A stretch of DNA of 64,000 bases from Pontimonas sp. (GCA_017857245.1 JAFMDO010000002.1:20677-84676); one strand, 5' to 3'; numbered from the stretch's first letter, positions 51,465 through 62,283 are shown. Notes: a model not told the origin generated them from the letters alone. Program-made: numbers and translations.

Positions 51465-53324
51465 ATGGCCAAGCGGCACGACTGGCAACCAGACACCGCT
51501 GCCATCCCCACCACACCGGGGGTGTATCGGTTTATGGATGATGCCGGTCGGGTCCTATATGTCGGTAAGGCCAAGAATCTTCGCTCTCGCCTCACGAACT
51601 ATTTCCAAAAACCCGCGTCGCTGCACGAACGAACAAGACGCATGGTGGGCCTGGCCCGTGGTGTCGATTGGACGCTCGTTCCTTCCGAGCGCCAAGCGCT
51701 TCACCTGGAATACCTGTGGATCAAGCAGTATCAGCCGGAATTTAATGTTCGATTCCGCGATGACAAGTCCTATCCCTACCTGGTGGTGACGCTGGAGGAA
51801 GATATTCCGCGCGTTTTTTTGGCCCGGAAACGTGGGATCAAAGGAGCCCGCTATTTCGGTCCTTTCCCGACCGCCTACGCCCTGCGGGAGACGCTCTCCA
51901 CGGTGTTGAAGGCGTTCCCGGTTCGATCCTGCTCGCAGAGCACCTATCAGAGGGCCGAACAACAGGGACGACCGTGCCTACTGGGTGATATCGGAAAATG
52001 CGCAGCCCCGTGTGTGGGACGAGTCAGCTCTGCCGAACACAAGGCTCTGGCGCTATCGCTGGCGTCGTTTATGGCCGGCAAAGACGGCGAAGTCACGACC
52101 GTTTTGCACCAGAGCATGGAACTCGCTGCCCGCGACCTCGAGTTTGAACGCGCCGCGAGGCTCCGCGACCGCCTGGAGGCCATTAATACGATTCTTCAAG
52201 GCAACACGATGGTGCTGTCCGAAGATATCGATGTCGACATCTTCGGACTCGCGTCAGATTCTCTGGTTGCCGCCGCCCACCTTTTCCGGGTGCGGGGTGG
52301 TCGCATCCGCAGCGCCAAAGGCTTCATCGTGGAAGTCCCCTCTGAAGAGGACGACGAGGGACTCAGTGAGCTAATTCTGCGGGATGGGTTCGAAGGCGAG
52401 GCTCCGGCTCGCACAGTCATCGTCCCCACCCTTCCTGCCAACGCTGCCGCATGGCAGGAGCAGCTGGGGCAGCTGCGCCGCGATACCGGCGAGAGTGGCT
52501 CTGTGAAGCTCAAGAAGGCCTCGCGGGGCGAACTCGCCATACTCCAAGCAACCGTGACGATGAACGCCTCTCACACCCTCCAGGGCTATCTCTCCAAGCG
52601 CACCAGTGACCCCAATACCCGGTCGAGGGCGCTCTCGGAGATTCAAACCACGATGGGGCTCGCTGAGGCTCCGCTGCGCATGGAGTGTTTCGATGTGTCC
52701 CACCTCGGTGGAGAAAACCAAGTCGCATCTATGGTGGTGTTTGAAGATGGCTTGCCCCGAAAGGACTACTACCGTCGCTTCGCCATTCGCGACGCCCGAG
52801 ATGACACGGATGCGATTCATGAAGTAATTTCGCGCAGGGTGGCCCGGATGGTTGCCAGTGATGACGGTTCCGAGTCTGCTCGCGGTTTTCGCTATCCGCC
52901 GGGACTGATCGTCGTGGACGGCGGACTACCGCAGGTGAATGCCGCAAAACGCGCCCTCACCGAGGCGGGCATCGACATTCCTGTCTGCGGACTCGCCAAG
53001 AAGCTTGAAGAAGTGTGGCGGCCGGGAGAGTCCTACCCCCTTATTTTCCCCCGGAACAGCGAGGCACTGTTCTTGCTGCAACGCATCCGTGATGAATCCC
53101 ACCGGGTTGCCATTAGTTACCAACGCTCCACCAGGAAGCGATCGTTGACCTCTGAACTGCGGGATATTCCGGGTGTGGGGGAGGAAATGGCGAAAGCCAT
53201 TCTCCGCCATTTTGGTTCGGTGTCCAAGGTGAGGTCGGCCAGCATCCAAGCGATTCAAGAGGTGCCGAAGGTTGGGCCAAAGCTGGCGGAGAAGATCCAT
53301 TCTTTTCTCGCTCCCCCCAGCTGA
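51465..53324 (+). CDS. uvrC: Excinuclease ABC subunit C
   Basis: GIY-YIG TTPGVYRFMDDAGRVLYVGKAKNLRSRL, UVR motif, C-terminal HhH. Confidence 0.96.
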   Translation: MAKRHDWQPDTAAIPTTPGVYRFMDDAGRVLYVGKAKNLRSRLTNYFQKPASLHERTRRMVGLARGVDWTLVPSERQALHLEYLWIKQYQPEFNVRFRDDKSYPYLVVTLEEDIPRVFLARKRGIKGARYFGPFPTAYALRETLSTVLKAFPVRSCSQSTYQRAEQQGRPCLLGDIGKCAAPCVGRVSSAEHKALALSLASFMAGKDGEVTTVLHQSMELAARDLEFERAARLRDRLEAINTILQGNTMVLSEDIDVDIFGLASDSLVAAAHLFRVRGGRIRSAKGFIVEVPSEEDDEGLSELILRDGFEGEAPARTVIVPTLPANAAAWQEQLGQLRRDTGESGSVKLKKASRGELAILQATVTMNASHTLQGYLSKRTSDPNTRSRALSEIQTTMGLAEAPLRMECFDVSHLGGENQVASMVVFEDGLPRKDYYRRFAIRDARDDTDAIHEVISRRVARMVASDDGSESARGFRYPPGLIVVDGGLPQVNAAKRALTEAGIDIPVCGLAKKLEEVWRPGESYPLIFPRNSEALFLLQRIRDESHRVAISYQRSTRKRSLTSELRDIPGVGEEMAKAILRHFGSVSKVRSASIQAIQEVPKVGPKLAEKIHSFLAPPS

Positions 53325-53360
53325 CCACAGCGTAGAATGGAGGAGCACCGGAAAGGGCCC

Positions 53361-54236
53361 ATGCCTCAGACCCCACCCACCAATCGCGTTCTGATCGTGA
53401 CCGGCATGTCGGGTGCCGGGCGCTCTACGGCAGCCAACGCGCTGGAAGACCTGGGATGGTACGTGGTGGATAACCTGCCTCCCCAGATGCTGCCCCCCCT
53501 GGTGCAACTTGCGCGGGAACCCGACTCTTCGATGCCTCTGCTTGCTGCTGTCGTTGACGTCCGCGGCGGCGCACTATTTACTGACGCGACCGACGTGGTG
53601 TCTCGCCTCGCGCAAGACCCCGACATTCAGGTCGTCTTCCTCGACTCGACCGATGACATTCTGGTCCGACGCTTCGAACAGGTGAGGCGCCCCCACCCGC
53701 TCCAAGAGGAGGGGACGCTGCTGGATGGCATCATCAGGGAGCGCGGTGTGATGCACGCAATTCGGGAGGACAGCGATCTGCTGATCGATACGTCCGAGAT
53801 GAACATTCACCAGCTCACCTTGGCCATTAAGAGCGCCTACGGTGAACCGGGTGAAGCAAAGACAAGGCTCACGGTGATGAGCTTTGGCTTCAAATATGGT
53901 GTTCCCAGTGACGTGGACATGATTGCCGATATGCGTTTTCTTCCGAATCCTTATTGGGAGGAAGGTCTGCGGCGTTCTTCCGGCACGGACGGCCCGGTGA
54001 GCGACTACGTCACCACCAACCCCGCGGCGGGGGAGTTCTTGGAGCACTATCTGAAGGCGCTCGATACGGTGCTGGCAGGGTACGTGAGCGAGAATAAAAC
54101 CTATGCAACGCTTGCGATAGGGTGTACCGGTGGTAGGCATCGCTCGGTAGCGATGGCAGAAGAAATCGTGGCCCGCTTAGGCTCCCGACAAGACATCCAA
54201 GTTTCGGTCAAGCACCGGGACTTGGGTCGCGAATAG
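53361..54236 (+). CDS. rapZ: RapZ-type RNase adapter / nucleotide-binding protein
   Basis: TGMSGAGRSTAANALEDLGWYVVDNLPPQMLP, FLDSTDDILVRRFEQVRRPHPL, AIGCTGGRHRSVAMAE. Confidence 0.94.
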   Translation: MPQTPPTNRVLIVTGMSGAGRSTAANALEDLGWYVVDNLPPQMLPPLVQLAREPDSSMPLLAAVVDVRGGALFTDATDVVSRLAQDPDIQVVFLDSTDDILVRRFEQVRRPHPLQEEGTLLDGIIRERGVMHAIREDSDLLIDTSEMNIHQLTLAIKSAYGEPGEAKTRLTVMSFGFKYGVPSDVDMIADMRFLPNPYWEEGLRRSSGTDGPVSDYVTTNPAAGEFLEHYLKALDTVLAGYVSENKTYATLAIGCTGGRHRSVAMAEEIVARLGSRQDIQVSVKHRDLGRE

Positions 54237-54245
54237 GTTCCCTTT

Positions 54246-55223
54246 ATGCACTCTCTGACCGTTGCGGTGAAGGACGAGCTGGTCTCCGCGACGTCCTTGA
54301 CCACCAGCCAGAGGGTCGCCGAGCTTGCCACCATCCTCCGTTTTGCCGGCGGTCTCCACGTCATCGGGGGCAACCTCGCCGTGGAAGTTGAACTGGATCA
54401 TATGGAGGCGGCGAAACGCGTGCGTCGCGACATCAGAGACGTGTTTGGTATGGCCACTGACGCTGCTGTCATGCAGCCCTCGGGAAACCGTACCCACCCC
54501 CTCTACGTAGTTCGCGTGCGCCAGGGGGGCGAGACCCTCGCCCGTCAAACAGGTCTCCTTGATTCCCGAAAGCGCCCTGTGCGCGGTCTTCCCAACAAGC
54601 TGACCACCTCACCGGTTGGAGATTTGCCGGCGATTTGGCGGGGTGCCTTTCTCGCGACAGGGTCGATCAGCGAACCCGGCCGATCCGCGGCCATTGAGAT
54701 CGTTGCTCCCACGGGGGAGGCCGCCATGGCCATGGTCGGCATCGGTGCACGCATCGGTGTTGCCGCCAAAGCCCGCGAGGTCCGCATGGCCCACCGCGTC
54801 ATGGTGCGTGATGGCGACGCCATTTCCGACCTCCTGGTGCGCATGGGTGCCCCCGGAGCTGTGGGTGAATGGGAAAAACTGCGCGAACGGCGCGAAGTCA
54901 GAGCGACTGCCAATCGGCTGGTGAACTTTGACGATGCCAACCTACGACGGTCCGCGCAGGCGGCCGTCGCCGCGTGCGCGCGGGTCGAGCGTGCGATGGA
55001 GCTCCTGGGAACAGGCATTCCCGACCATCTCCTGTATGCGGGGAATCTGCGGCTTGCCCACCGCGATGCGAGTTTGGATGAACTGGGCCACCATGCTGAC
55101 CCTCCGCTGACCAAAGACGCGGTGGCGGGCCGTATTCGAAGGCTGCTAGCTATGGCAGACAAGAAGGCCGAAGACATGGGAGTACCGAACACCCTCGATA
55201 GCGTTCCCGACGAGATCGACTAG
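54246..55223 (+). CDS. whiA: DNA-binding protein WhiA
   Basis: [69 protein letters not shown]. Confidence 0.95.
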   Translation: MHSLTVAVKDELVSATSLTTSQRVAELATILRFAGGLHVIGGNLAVEVELDHMEAAKRVRRDIRDVFGMATDAAVMQPSGNRTHPLYVVRVRQGGETLARQTGLLDSRKRPVRGLPNKLTTSPVGDLPAIWRGAFLATGSISEPGRSAAIEIVAPTGEAAMAMVGIGARIGVAAKAREVRMAHRVMVRDGDAISDLLVRMGAPGAVGEWEKLRERREVRATANRLVNFDDANLRRSAQAAVAACARVERAMELLGTGIPDHLLYAGNLRLAHRDASLDELGHHADPPLTKDAVAGRIRRLLAMADKKAEDMGVPNTLDSVPDEID

Positions 55224-55229
55224 TCCCAG

Positions 55230-55247
55230 GCTCCACTCACTTGGAGC
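55230..55247. repeat. Inverted repeat GCTCCA-ctcact-TGGAGC upstream of sodA
   Basis: Perfect 6-bp arms, just upstream of -10-like TACACT (55251-55256). Confidence 0.6.
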
Positions 55248-55282
55248 TTCTACACTGCAAATACCCAACAGGAGGTCCACCG

Positions 55283-55905
55283 ATGACATATTCACTGCCT
55301 GAACTCAGCTACGACTACCAGGCCCTTGAGCCCCACATCTCTGCACGCATCATGGAATTGCATCACTCGAAGCACCACCAGGCCTATGTCGATGGAGCCA
55401 ACAACGCCCTGAAGGGGCTGGCCGAAGCTCGCGAGACCGGCGTTTTCGCCAACGTTAACCGCCTGGAGAAAGATCTCGCGTTCCATCTTGGTGGTCACGT
55501 CAACCACAGCATTTTCTGGACCAACCTGCACCCCGATGGCGGGGGATCACCCGAGGGTGAAGTTGCCGCAGCCATTGGCGAGTTCTTTGGGTCCTTTGAA
55601 GCCTTCCAAGCCCACTTCACTGCGGCGTCCATGGGTATCCAGGGATCCGGCTGGGGCGTCTTGTCTTGGGACCCTGTGGGAGCGCAGCTCATTATCCAGC
55701 AGTTGTTTGACCAGCAGGGCAACACGGCGCAGGGCACGATCCCCCTCCTTCAACTCGATATGTGGGAGCACGCCTTCTACCTCGACTACGTGAACGTCAA
55801 AGCCGATTATGTGAAGGCTTTTTGGAACATTGTGAACTGGGAAAACGTGGGCCAACGCTTTGAAGCCGCCCGCACCTCGGCTGCTGCAACACTGCTAATA
55901 TCTTA

Positions 55906-55906
<1 letters not shown>
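55283..55906 (+). CDS. sodA: Superoxide dismutase (Mn/Fe family)
   Basis: YSLPELSYDYQALEPHISARIMELHHSKHHQAYV, GSGWGVLSWD, LDMWEHAFYLDY; SD AGGAGG before ATG 55283. Confidence 0.96.
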
Positions 55907-56977
<1,071 letters not shown>

Positions 56978-56980
56978 CCG

Positions 56981-58195
56981 GTGCTGCGGACTCTCAGCGA
57001 GGACACTGACTTCGACGGTCAGGTTGTTTTTCTCCGTGTTGATGCCAATGTCCCATTGGATAAGGGCGTCATTACCGATGACGGGCGTATCAGGGCTTTT
57101 GTGCCCACGCTGGAGTGGTTACTGGCCAAGGGCGCTGCGGTGGTCGTGGCGAGCCATCTGGGGCGGCCCAGCGGGCCCGAGGATGTTGGGCTGAGCCTCG
57201 CTCCCGTTGCCGAGCGCCTCGGCGAGCTGTTGAACACCCCGGTCGCGCTCATTCCCGGGGTCAGCGGCCCTCTGGTGTGGTCGAGCGTCGACGCGTTGCT
57301 GCCAGGCCACGTCTGCATGGTCGAGAACCTCCGCTTTGACCCTCGAGAGACCTCGACCGACGCCGCAGAGAGGCTCGAATTGGCGATGGAGTGGGCCGAC
57401 CACGTCGACGCCACTGTGGTTGACGGGTTCGGGGTGGTGCACCGCAAGCAATCGAGTGTGTATGAACTGCCCAGCCTGACCAACAGCTATGCCGGTTTTC
57501 TGGTGGCAAAAGAGGTAGAGGTCCTCACCACCCTCACCAGTGATCCCCAACGGCCCTATACCGTCGTTCTGGGCGGTTCCAAAGTGTCCGACAAGCTCGG
57601 TGTCATTGAAGCGCTTTTGCCCTCCGTTGATCACATCGTGATCGGCGGAGGGATGGTGTTCACCATTCTCAAGGCCCAGGGGTTCGCGGTGGGTGCAAGT
57701 TTGCTCGAAAAAGACATGCTCGAGACGTCGGAGCGATTCCTCGCCCAAGCTGCAGAAAACAACGTCACCATCCACCTACCCACCGACATTGTGATGGCCG
57801 AGGGTTTTTCCCCTACGGCCTCGCACGTGGTGCTGGGGGTTGAAGAATTGGAATCGGGCGAAGTGGGCTCCGAGGCGATGGGGCTCGATATTGGCCCCCA
57901 AAGCGCGCAGGCTTTCGCTGAGGTGGTGGCCTCATCCAAGACGGTGTTTTGGAATGGTCCCATGGGGGTTTTCGAGTTCGAGGCATTTTCTGGCGGCACC
58001 AGGGTGTTGGCCCAGGCTCTCACCACTGTCACAGGCTTGTCTGTTGTGGGGGGCGGAGACTCTGCCGCCGCGGTGAGGTCGCTGGGGTTTGAGGAATCAG
58101 CCTTTGGGCACATTTCCACTGGCGGAGGGGCAAGCCTCGAGTTCTTAGAGGGGTCCGTTTTACCGGGATTGGAGATATTGGGATGGCAACGCTGA
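56981..58195 (+). CDS. pgk: Phosphoglycerate kinase (GTG start)
   Basis: VFLRVDANVPLD, VASHLGRPSGPE, GGSKVSDKLGVIEAL, GGGDSAAAV. Confidence 0.96.
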   Translation: MLRTLSEDTDFDGQVVFLRVDANVPLDKGVITDDGRIRAFVPTLEWLLAKGAAVVVASHLGRPSGPEDVGLSLAPVAERLGELLNTPVALIPGVSGPLVWSSVDALLPGHVCMVENLRFDPRETSTDAAERLELAMEWADHVDATVVDGFGVVHRKQSSVYELPSLTNSYAGFLVAKEVEVLTTLTSDPQRPYTVVLGGSKVSDKLGVIEALLPSVDHIVIGGGMVFTILKAQGFAVGASLLEKDMLETSERFLAQAAENNVTIHLPTDIVMAEGFSPTASHVVLGVEELESGEVGSEAMGLDIGPQSAQAFAEVVASSKTVFWNGPMGVFEFEAFSGGTRVLAQALTTVTGLSVVGGGDSAAAVRSLGFEESAFGHISTGGGASLEFLEGSVLPGLEILGWQR

Positions 58196-58977
58196 GATGT
58201 CCGCTTATTGCGGGTAACTGGAAAATGAATTTGGACCACCTACAGTCCATTGCCTTCGTTCAAAAACTCGGGTGGGCGCTGAAAGACGCTAAGTATGTCG
58301 AATCCAATGTCGAGGTGGCGCTGTTTCCACCCTTCACCGACCTGCGATCGGTCCAAACCCTTATCAACGCAGACTCCTTGCCCTTCGCCTTCGGCGCCCA
58401 GGACCTATCGATGTTTGATGACGGCGCCCACACCGGTGACATCTCGGGCCTGTTTCTGAAGGCTTTGGAATGCAGCTACGTCATTGTGGGGCACTCGGAA
58501 CGCCGGGCAGATCACAGTGAAGACGACGCGATCGTCGCCGCTAAATCCCGCGCCGCCATCCGGCACTCACTGGTTCCGATTGTCTGTGTCGGCGAGACCG
58601 CTGAGGACCTCGAGACCCACGGGGCTGCAAAGATTCCGGTGGAGCAGCTCACCAAAGTTCTGGAGGCCCTTGATGCTAAGGACAACTACGTCGTCGCCTA
58701 CGAGCCCGTTTGGGCGATCGGGTCTGGACAAGCTGCAACGCCCGACCAGGCCAATGACGTCGCAGCTGCGCTCCGTGAAACGATCGCGCAGGTTCATGGC
58801 TCTGAGAGAGCAGAAGCCACGAGAATTCTTTATGGCGGCTCTGTCAAGGCCGCCAACATTGCCTCCCTGATGAAGCGCCCGGACGTCGATGGCGCACTCG
58901 TCGGGGGCGCAAGCCTGGATGTGAGCGAATTTAGTTCGATCATTCAGTTCCCCAAACACGTCACGCTAGACTCGTAA
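58183..58977 (+). CDS. tpiA: Triosephosphate isomerase
   Basis: PLIAGNWKMNLDH, VIVGHSERRADHSE, VVAYEPVWAIGSGQAA, YGGSVKAANI. Confidence 0.97.
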   Translation: MATLRCPLIAGNWKMNLDHLQSIAFVQKLGWALKDAKYVESNVEVALFPPFTDLRSVQTLINADSLPFAFGAQDLSMFDDGAHTGDISGLFLKALECSYVIVGHSERRADHSEDDAIVAAKSRAAIRHSLVPIVCVGETAEDLETHGAAKIPVEQLTKVLEALDAKDNYVVAYEPVWAIGSGQAATPDQANDVAAALRETIAQVHGSERAEATRILYGGSVKAANIASLMKRPDVDGALVGGASLDVSEFSSIIQFPKHVTLDS

Positions 58978-59021
58978 TTTCGCCCAAGCGTTTATGATGG
59001 GTGTTTACCCAGGAGGTATCA

Positions 59022-59267
59022 GTGGAAATTTTGCGCGTTGTTTTGCAAGTGGTGCTGGGCTTGACCAGCATCGTGTTGACGCTGATGATCCTGCTGCACC
59101 GTGGACGCGGGGGCGGTCTCTCCGACATGTTTGGTGGGGGCGTAACCTCCAACCTGGGCTCTTCGGGTGTTGCAGAACGAAATCTTAACCGCATCACCGT
59201 GATCGTGGCCCTCATTTGGGTCTCGAGCATCGTGACTCTCGGTCTCTTTACCCGGTTCGACGTTTAG
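59022..59267 (+). CDS. secG: Preprotein translocase subunit SecG (GTG start)
   Basis: MEILRVVLQVVLGLTSIVLTLMILLHRGRGGGLSDMFGGGVTSNLGSSGVAERNLNRIT; SD AGGAGG; tpiA-secG order. Confidence 0.94.
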   Translation: MEILRVVLQVVLGLTSIVLTLMILLHRGRGGGLSDMFGGGVTSNLGSSGVAERNLNRITVIVALIWVSSIVTLGLFTRFDV

Positions 59268-59276
59268 GAGTAACAG

Positions 59277-59633
59277 GTGGCATCAGGCGGAAGTGCAATC
59301 AGGGGAACCCGTGTCGGTTCTGGACCTATGGGGGAGCAGGACCGCGGAATCCAGGCGGCCCGCATTACCGTGTCGTATTGGGACGCCATGGGAAACGAAA
59401 CCGTGCGCCACTTTTCAGCAGAAGTCGCCCCGGAAGACATTCCCGAACTGATCGATTCCCCCACCACAGGGCTTCCCGCCGGACGCGATAAGGCCAATCC
59501 TCCCGTTCTTGCTTCCAACGAGCCCTACAAGACGCACCTGGCGTATGTGAAAGAGCGTAGAACAGAGAAAGAAGCCAAGCAGATCCTCGATGACGCGCTC
59601 GAAAACTTGCGCGTGAAAAAAGGTCGTCGCTAG
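59277..59633 (+). CDS. rbpA: RNA polymerase-binding protein RbpA (GTG start)
   Basis: GGSAIRGTRVGSGPMGEQDRGIQAARITVSYWDAMGNETVRHFSAEVAPEDIPELIDSPTTGLPAGRD...PYKTHLAYVKERRTEKEA. Confidence 0.93.
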   Translation: MASGGSAIRGTRVGSGPMGEQDRGIQAARITVSYWDAMGNETVRHFSAEVAPEDIPELIDSPTTGLPAGRDKANPPVLASNEPYKTHLAYVKERRTEKEAKQILDDALENLRVKKGRR

Positions 59634-61177
59634 CCCTTCAGCGCCTCCCACAGCCGGGGGAGCTGTTGGCTCGTCGCTGTGATGCTCAGCACCGCTAAAC
59701 CGGCGTCTGCGAGCACCTGAGCATCTCCGTGGGCTTGCGCCACGAGCAGGGTGCCAAGGTCAAAGTCTCTTCCCGGGATACTGAGAGAAGAATCCGGGGT
59801 TTGAATCACCTGGAGAAAGACGCCCTCTGGCGGTCCGCCTTTGTGGAGCTGGCCGGTGGAATGGAGGAACCGAGGACCAAAGCCCACAGTGATGGGTCGA
59901 CCTGTGGCGCTTTCCACGCTCCGTCGGGCGTCGTTCCAGGGTTCGACGAGTCCGTGGTCACCGAATACGCAGAACGCCCCGTAGGAGCGCTCCTGGAGGA
60001 GAGAGCGCCACCACGACATCAGACCGTGAACCGTCGCAACCTCCGGGGGAATGCCAGCAGGTGACCACAGCGACATACCCTCCAGCACCGTTTCCCCTCG
60101 GAGGCCCCGGGTGGAGGATTCTAGGAGTTCTTTCGCAGCAGCTTTGGCGCTCTCGACGTTGGGCTGATCAAAGGGATTGACGCCCAACATCTGGCAGGCA
60201 AGAGCCGTTGCCACCTCCCAGATCAGAAAATGTTCTCCGAGCGTTGCCTCCAGGGTCACTTCTGAAGGGTTCTGGCCATCGCCCACCGTGATGGCATCGC
60301 TAATGTCCGACAGACTTGAGTCCACCACTGGCAAGAGGCCCTGGCCTTCTTTGCCGGTGGACTCGGCCACCAATTGCTCGACCCAGTCGCCCAACCCGGG
60401 CAATCTGTTATGCGGCTTAAGGAGAAGCTTGTTGTGTTCGGGGTAGCCGGCTGCGAGTGCAGCACCCAGGACGAGCCCGGGGTTGTCGGAACGATCGAGG
60501 CGGCAAGCCTCCCACGCATCAGTGGCATCAGCGAGAATTCTCCGCACATCGATGCCGGCCAGGCACGCCGGAACCAGACCAAAAGGGCTGAGGGCGGAGA
60601 ATCGACCGCCAATGTTCGCATCCCCTGTAAAGACTCGATACCCGGCGCTCACCGCCTCCTGGTGCAGAGGCGAGTCCGGGTCGGTGACAATCACTATGCG
60701 TTCTGCGGGGTTGAGTCCTTGGGATGTTAAAGCGGATTCGAAGAGGCGACGCTGTGAGTCTGTTTCCAATGTGCCACCGGACTTGGAGGACACCACCACC
60801 ACGGTGTGGGAGAGATCACCGCCCACCACAGGGGAGAGTTGATCGGGATGGGTCGAATCGACGATCCGCAGGTCCACACCCGCCTGTTTTGCCATGACCT
60901 CTGGGGCAAGCGATGATCCCCCCATTCCGCAAAGGATGACCGAGGTGACGCCTTGTTGGGCAAGCTTCACCCGGAATGTCTCTAATTCCTCCACCAGAGG
61001 AAGCCATCGCGACGGGTTGTCCACCCAACCCAAACGGTGGGTGGCCTCGGACTCAGCGGCCTTGCCCCACAGGCGCGCGTCTTTTTCAAAGAGGCGGGAG
61101 GCAAAGTGATCGGTGACCGCACCGTCAATCCACCGTTGTGCTGCTGCACCGAGCTGAGAACTGAGGCCAATCTTCAT
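59630..61177 (-). CDS. pgi: Glucose-6-phosphate isomerase (resembles the Pgi half of Tal-Pgi fusions)
   Basis: ILCGMGGSSLAPEVM, VVVSSKSGGTLET, GGRFSALSPFGLVP, EGKEGQGLLP-like segment (STGKEGQGLLPV); directly downstream of tal. Confidence 0.9.
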   Translation of the reverse strand: MKIGLSSQLGAAAQRWIDGAVTDHFASRLFEKDARLWGKAAESEATHRLGWVDNPSRWLPLVEELETFRVKLAQQGVTSVILCGMGGSSLAPEVMAKQAGVDLRIVDSTHPDQLSPVVGGDLSHTVVVVSSKSGGTLETDSQRRLFESALTSQGLNPAERIVIVTDPDSPLHQEAVSAGYRVFTGDANIGGRFSALSPFGLVPACLAGIDVRRILADATDAWEACRLDRSDNPGLVLGAALAAGYPEHNKLLLKPHNRLPGLGDWVEQLVAESTGKEGQGLLPVVDSSLSDISDAITVGDGQNPSEVTLEATLGEHFLIWEVATALACQMLGVNPFDQPNVESAKAAAKELLESSTRGLRGETVLEGMSLWSPAGIPPEVATVHGLMSWWRSLLQERSYGAFCVFGDHGLVEPWNDARRSVESATGRPITVGFGPRFLHSTGQLHKGGPPEGVFLQVIQTPDSSLSIPGRDFDLGTLLVAQAHGDAQVLADAGLAVLSITATSQQLPRLWEALKG

Positions 61178-61179
61178 TG

Positions 61180-62283
61180 CTAGGAGCCCTGCATGGCCTT
61201 GGTCACGGTGTCGAGTAGCTCGTGCCAGGAAGCAATGAATTTCGCTACCCCGTCGCGCTCGAGTTCATCGGTCACTCCGTCCATCGAAATTCCGAGCTCA
61301 GCCAGAGCAGCCATCGTTGCCCGCGCGCCATCGAAATATCCGTGAACACGATCACCATTCACTCCACCATCGCGGGCCGTGGCTAGCAGTGTTTTTTCCG
61401 GCATCGTGTTGACGGTGTGGGCAACTGCGAGCTCGGTCACATACAGCGCCTCCGGCAAGGTGGGGTCCTTCACCCCGGTGGAGGCCCAGAGTGGCCTCTG
61501 GGGGTTCATTCCAGCGGCAACTAGGCGCAGAGCCTCAGGGCTTCCATGGAGATGCTCGAAGAGTTCGTAGGCCAGCCTGGCGTTGGCGATGGCAGCCTGG
61601 GATTTAAGCTTCAGAGCCTCGGGGGTGCCGATTTCCTCCAGCTGAGGGTCGATGGCGGCGTCAACCCGGGAGACGAAGAACGAGGCAACCGAGTGAATGG
61701 TGGAAATGTCGTGGCCGTTATCAACCGCCGCGGCAATGCCTTTGAGGTAGGCATCAATGACCGCCCGATACCGTTCCAGACTGAAAATAAGGGTCACATT
61801 CACCGAAATTCCCTGCCCCAGCACCTGGGTGATTGCAGGAATTCCTGCCAGGGTTGCGGGAATCTTGACCATCAGGTTGGGCCGATCAACCTTCTTCGAC
61901 AATTCAATGGCTTGAGCCACGGTGGCATCGGTGTCGTGAGCAAGAGTGGGCGAGACTTCCAACGACACGCGTCCATCGATGCCGCCAGTGGCGTCATACG
62001 TCGCTTGCAACACATCACAAGCACCTTGAACATCGGCCACCATAATCGCAAAGGCTGCTTCTTCTGCGGACAGACCATCCACGGCCATGGTCCGAATGTC
62101 TTCGCGGTAGGAATCACTTCCCGCAAGCGACCCGGCAAAAATAGTGGGGTTGCTGGTGACACCGACCACGGTGTGGTTGTCCATCAAGCCCTGAAGGGAA
62201 CCAGAAGTCAACCGGTCTTTGGAGAGGTCGTCGAGCCAAATGCTGACGCCGATGTCTGCAAGCTGTTGGGTGGAGGTAGTCAT
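61180..62283 (-). CDS. tal: Transaldolase
   Basis: GVSIWLDDLSKDRLTSG, GVTSNPTIFAGSL, VSLEVSPTLAHDT, LMVKIPATLAGIPAI, LWASTGVKDP. Confidence 0.96.
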   Translation of the reverse strand: MTTSTQQLADIGVSIWLDDLSKDRLTSGSLQGLMDNHTVVGVTSNPTIFAGSLAGSDSYREDIRTMAVDGLSAEEAAFAIMVADVQGACDVLQATYDATGGIDGRVSLEVSPTLAHDTDATVAQAIELSKKVDRPNLMVKIPATLAGIPAITQVLGQGISVNVTLIFSLERYRAVIDAYLKGIAAAVDNGHDISTIHSVASFFVSRVDAAIDPQLEEIGTPEALKLKSQAAIANARLAYELFEHLHGSPEALRLVAAGMNPQRPLWASTGVKDPTLPEALYVTELAVAHTVNTMPEKTLLATARDGGVNGDRVHGYFDGARATMAALAELGISMDGVTDELERDGVAKFIASWHELLDTVTKAMQGS

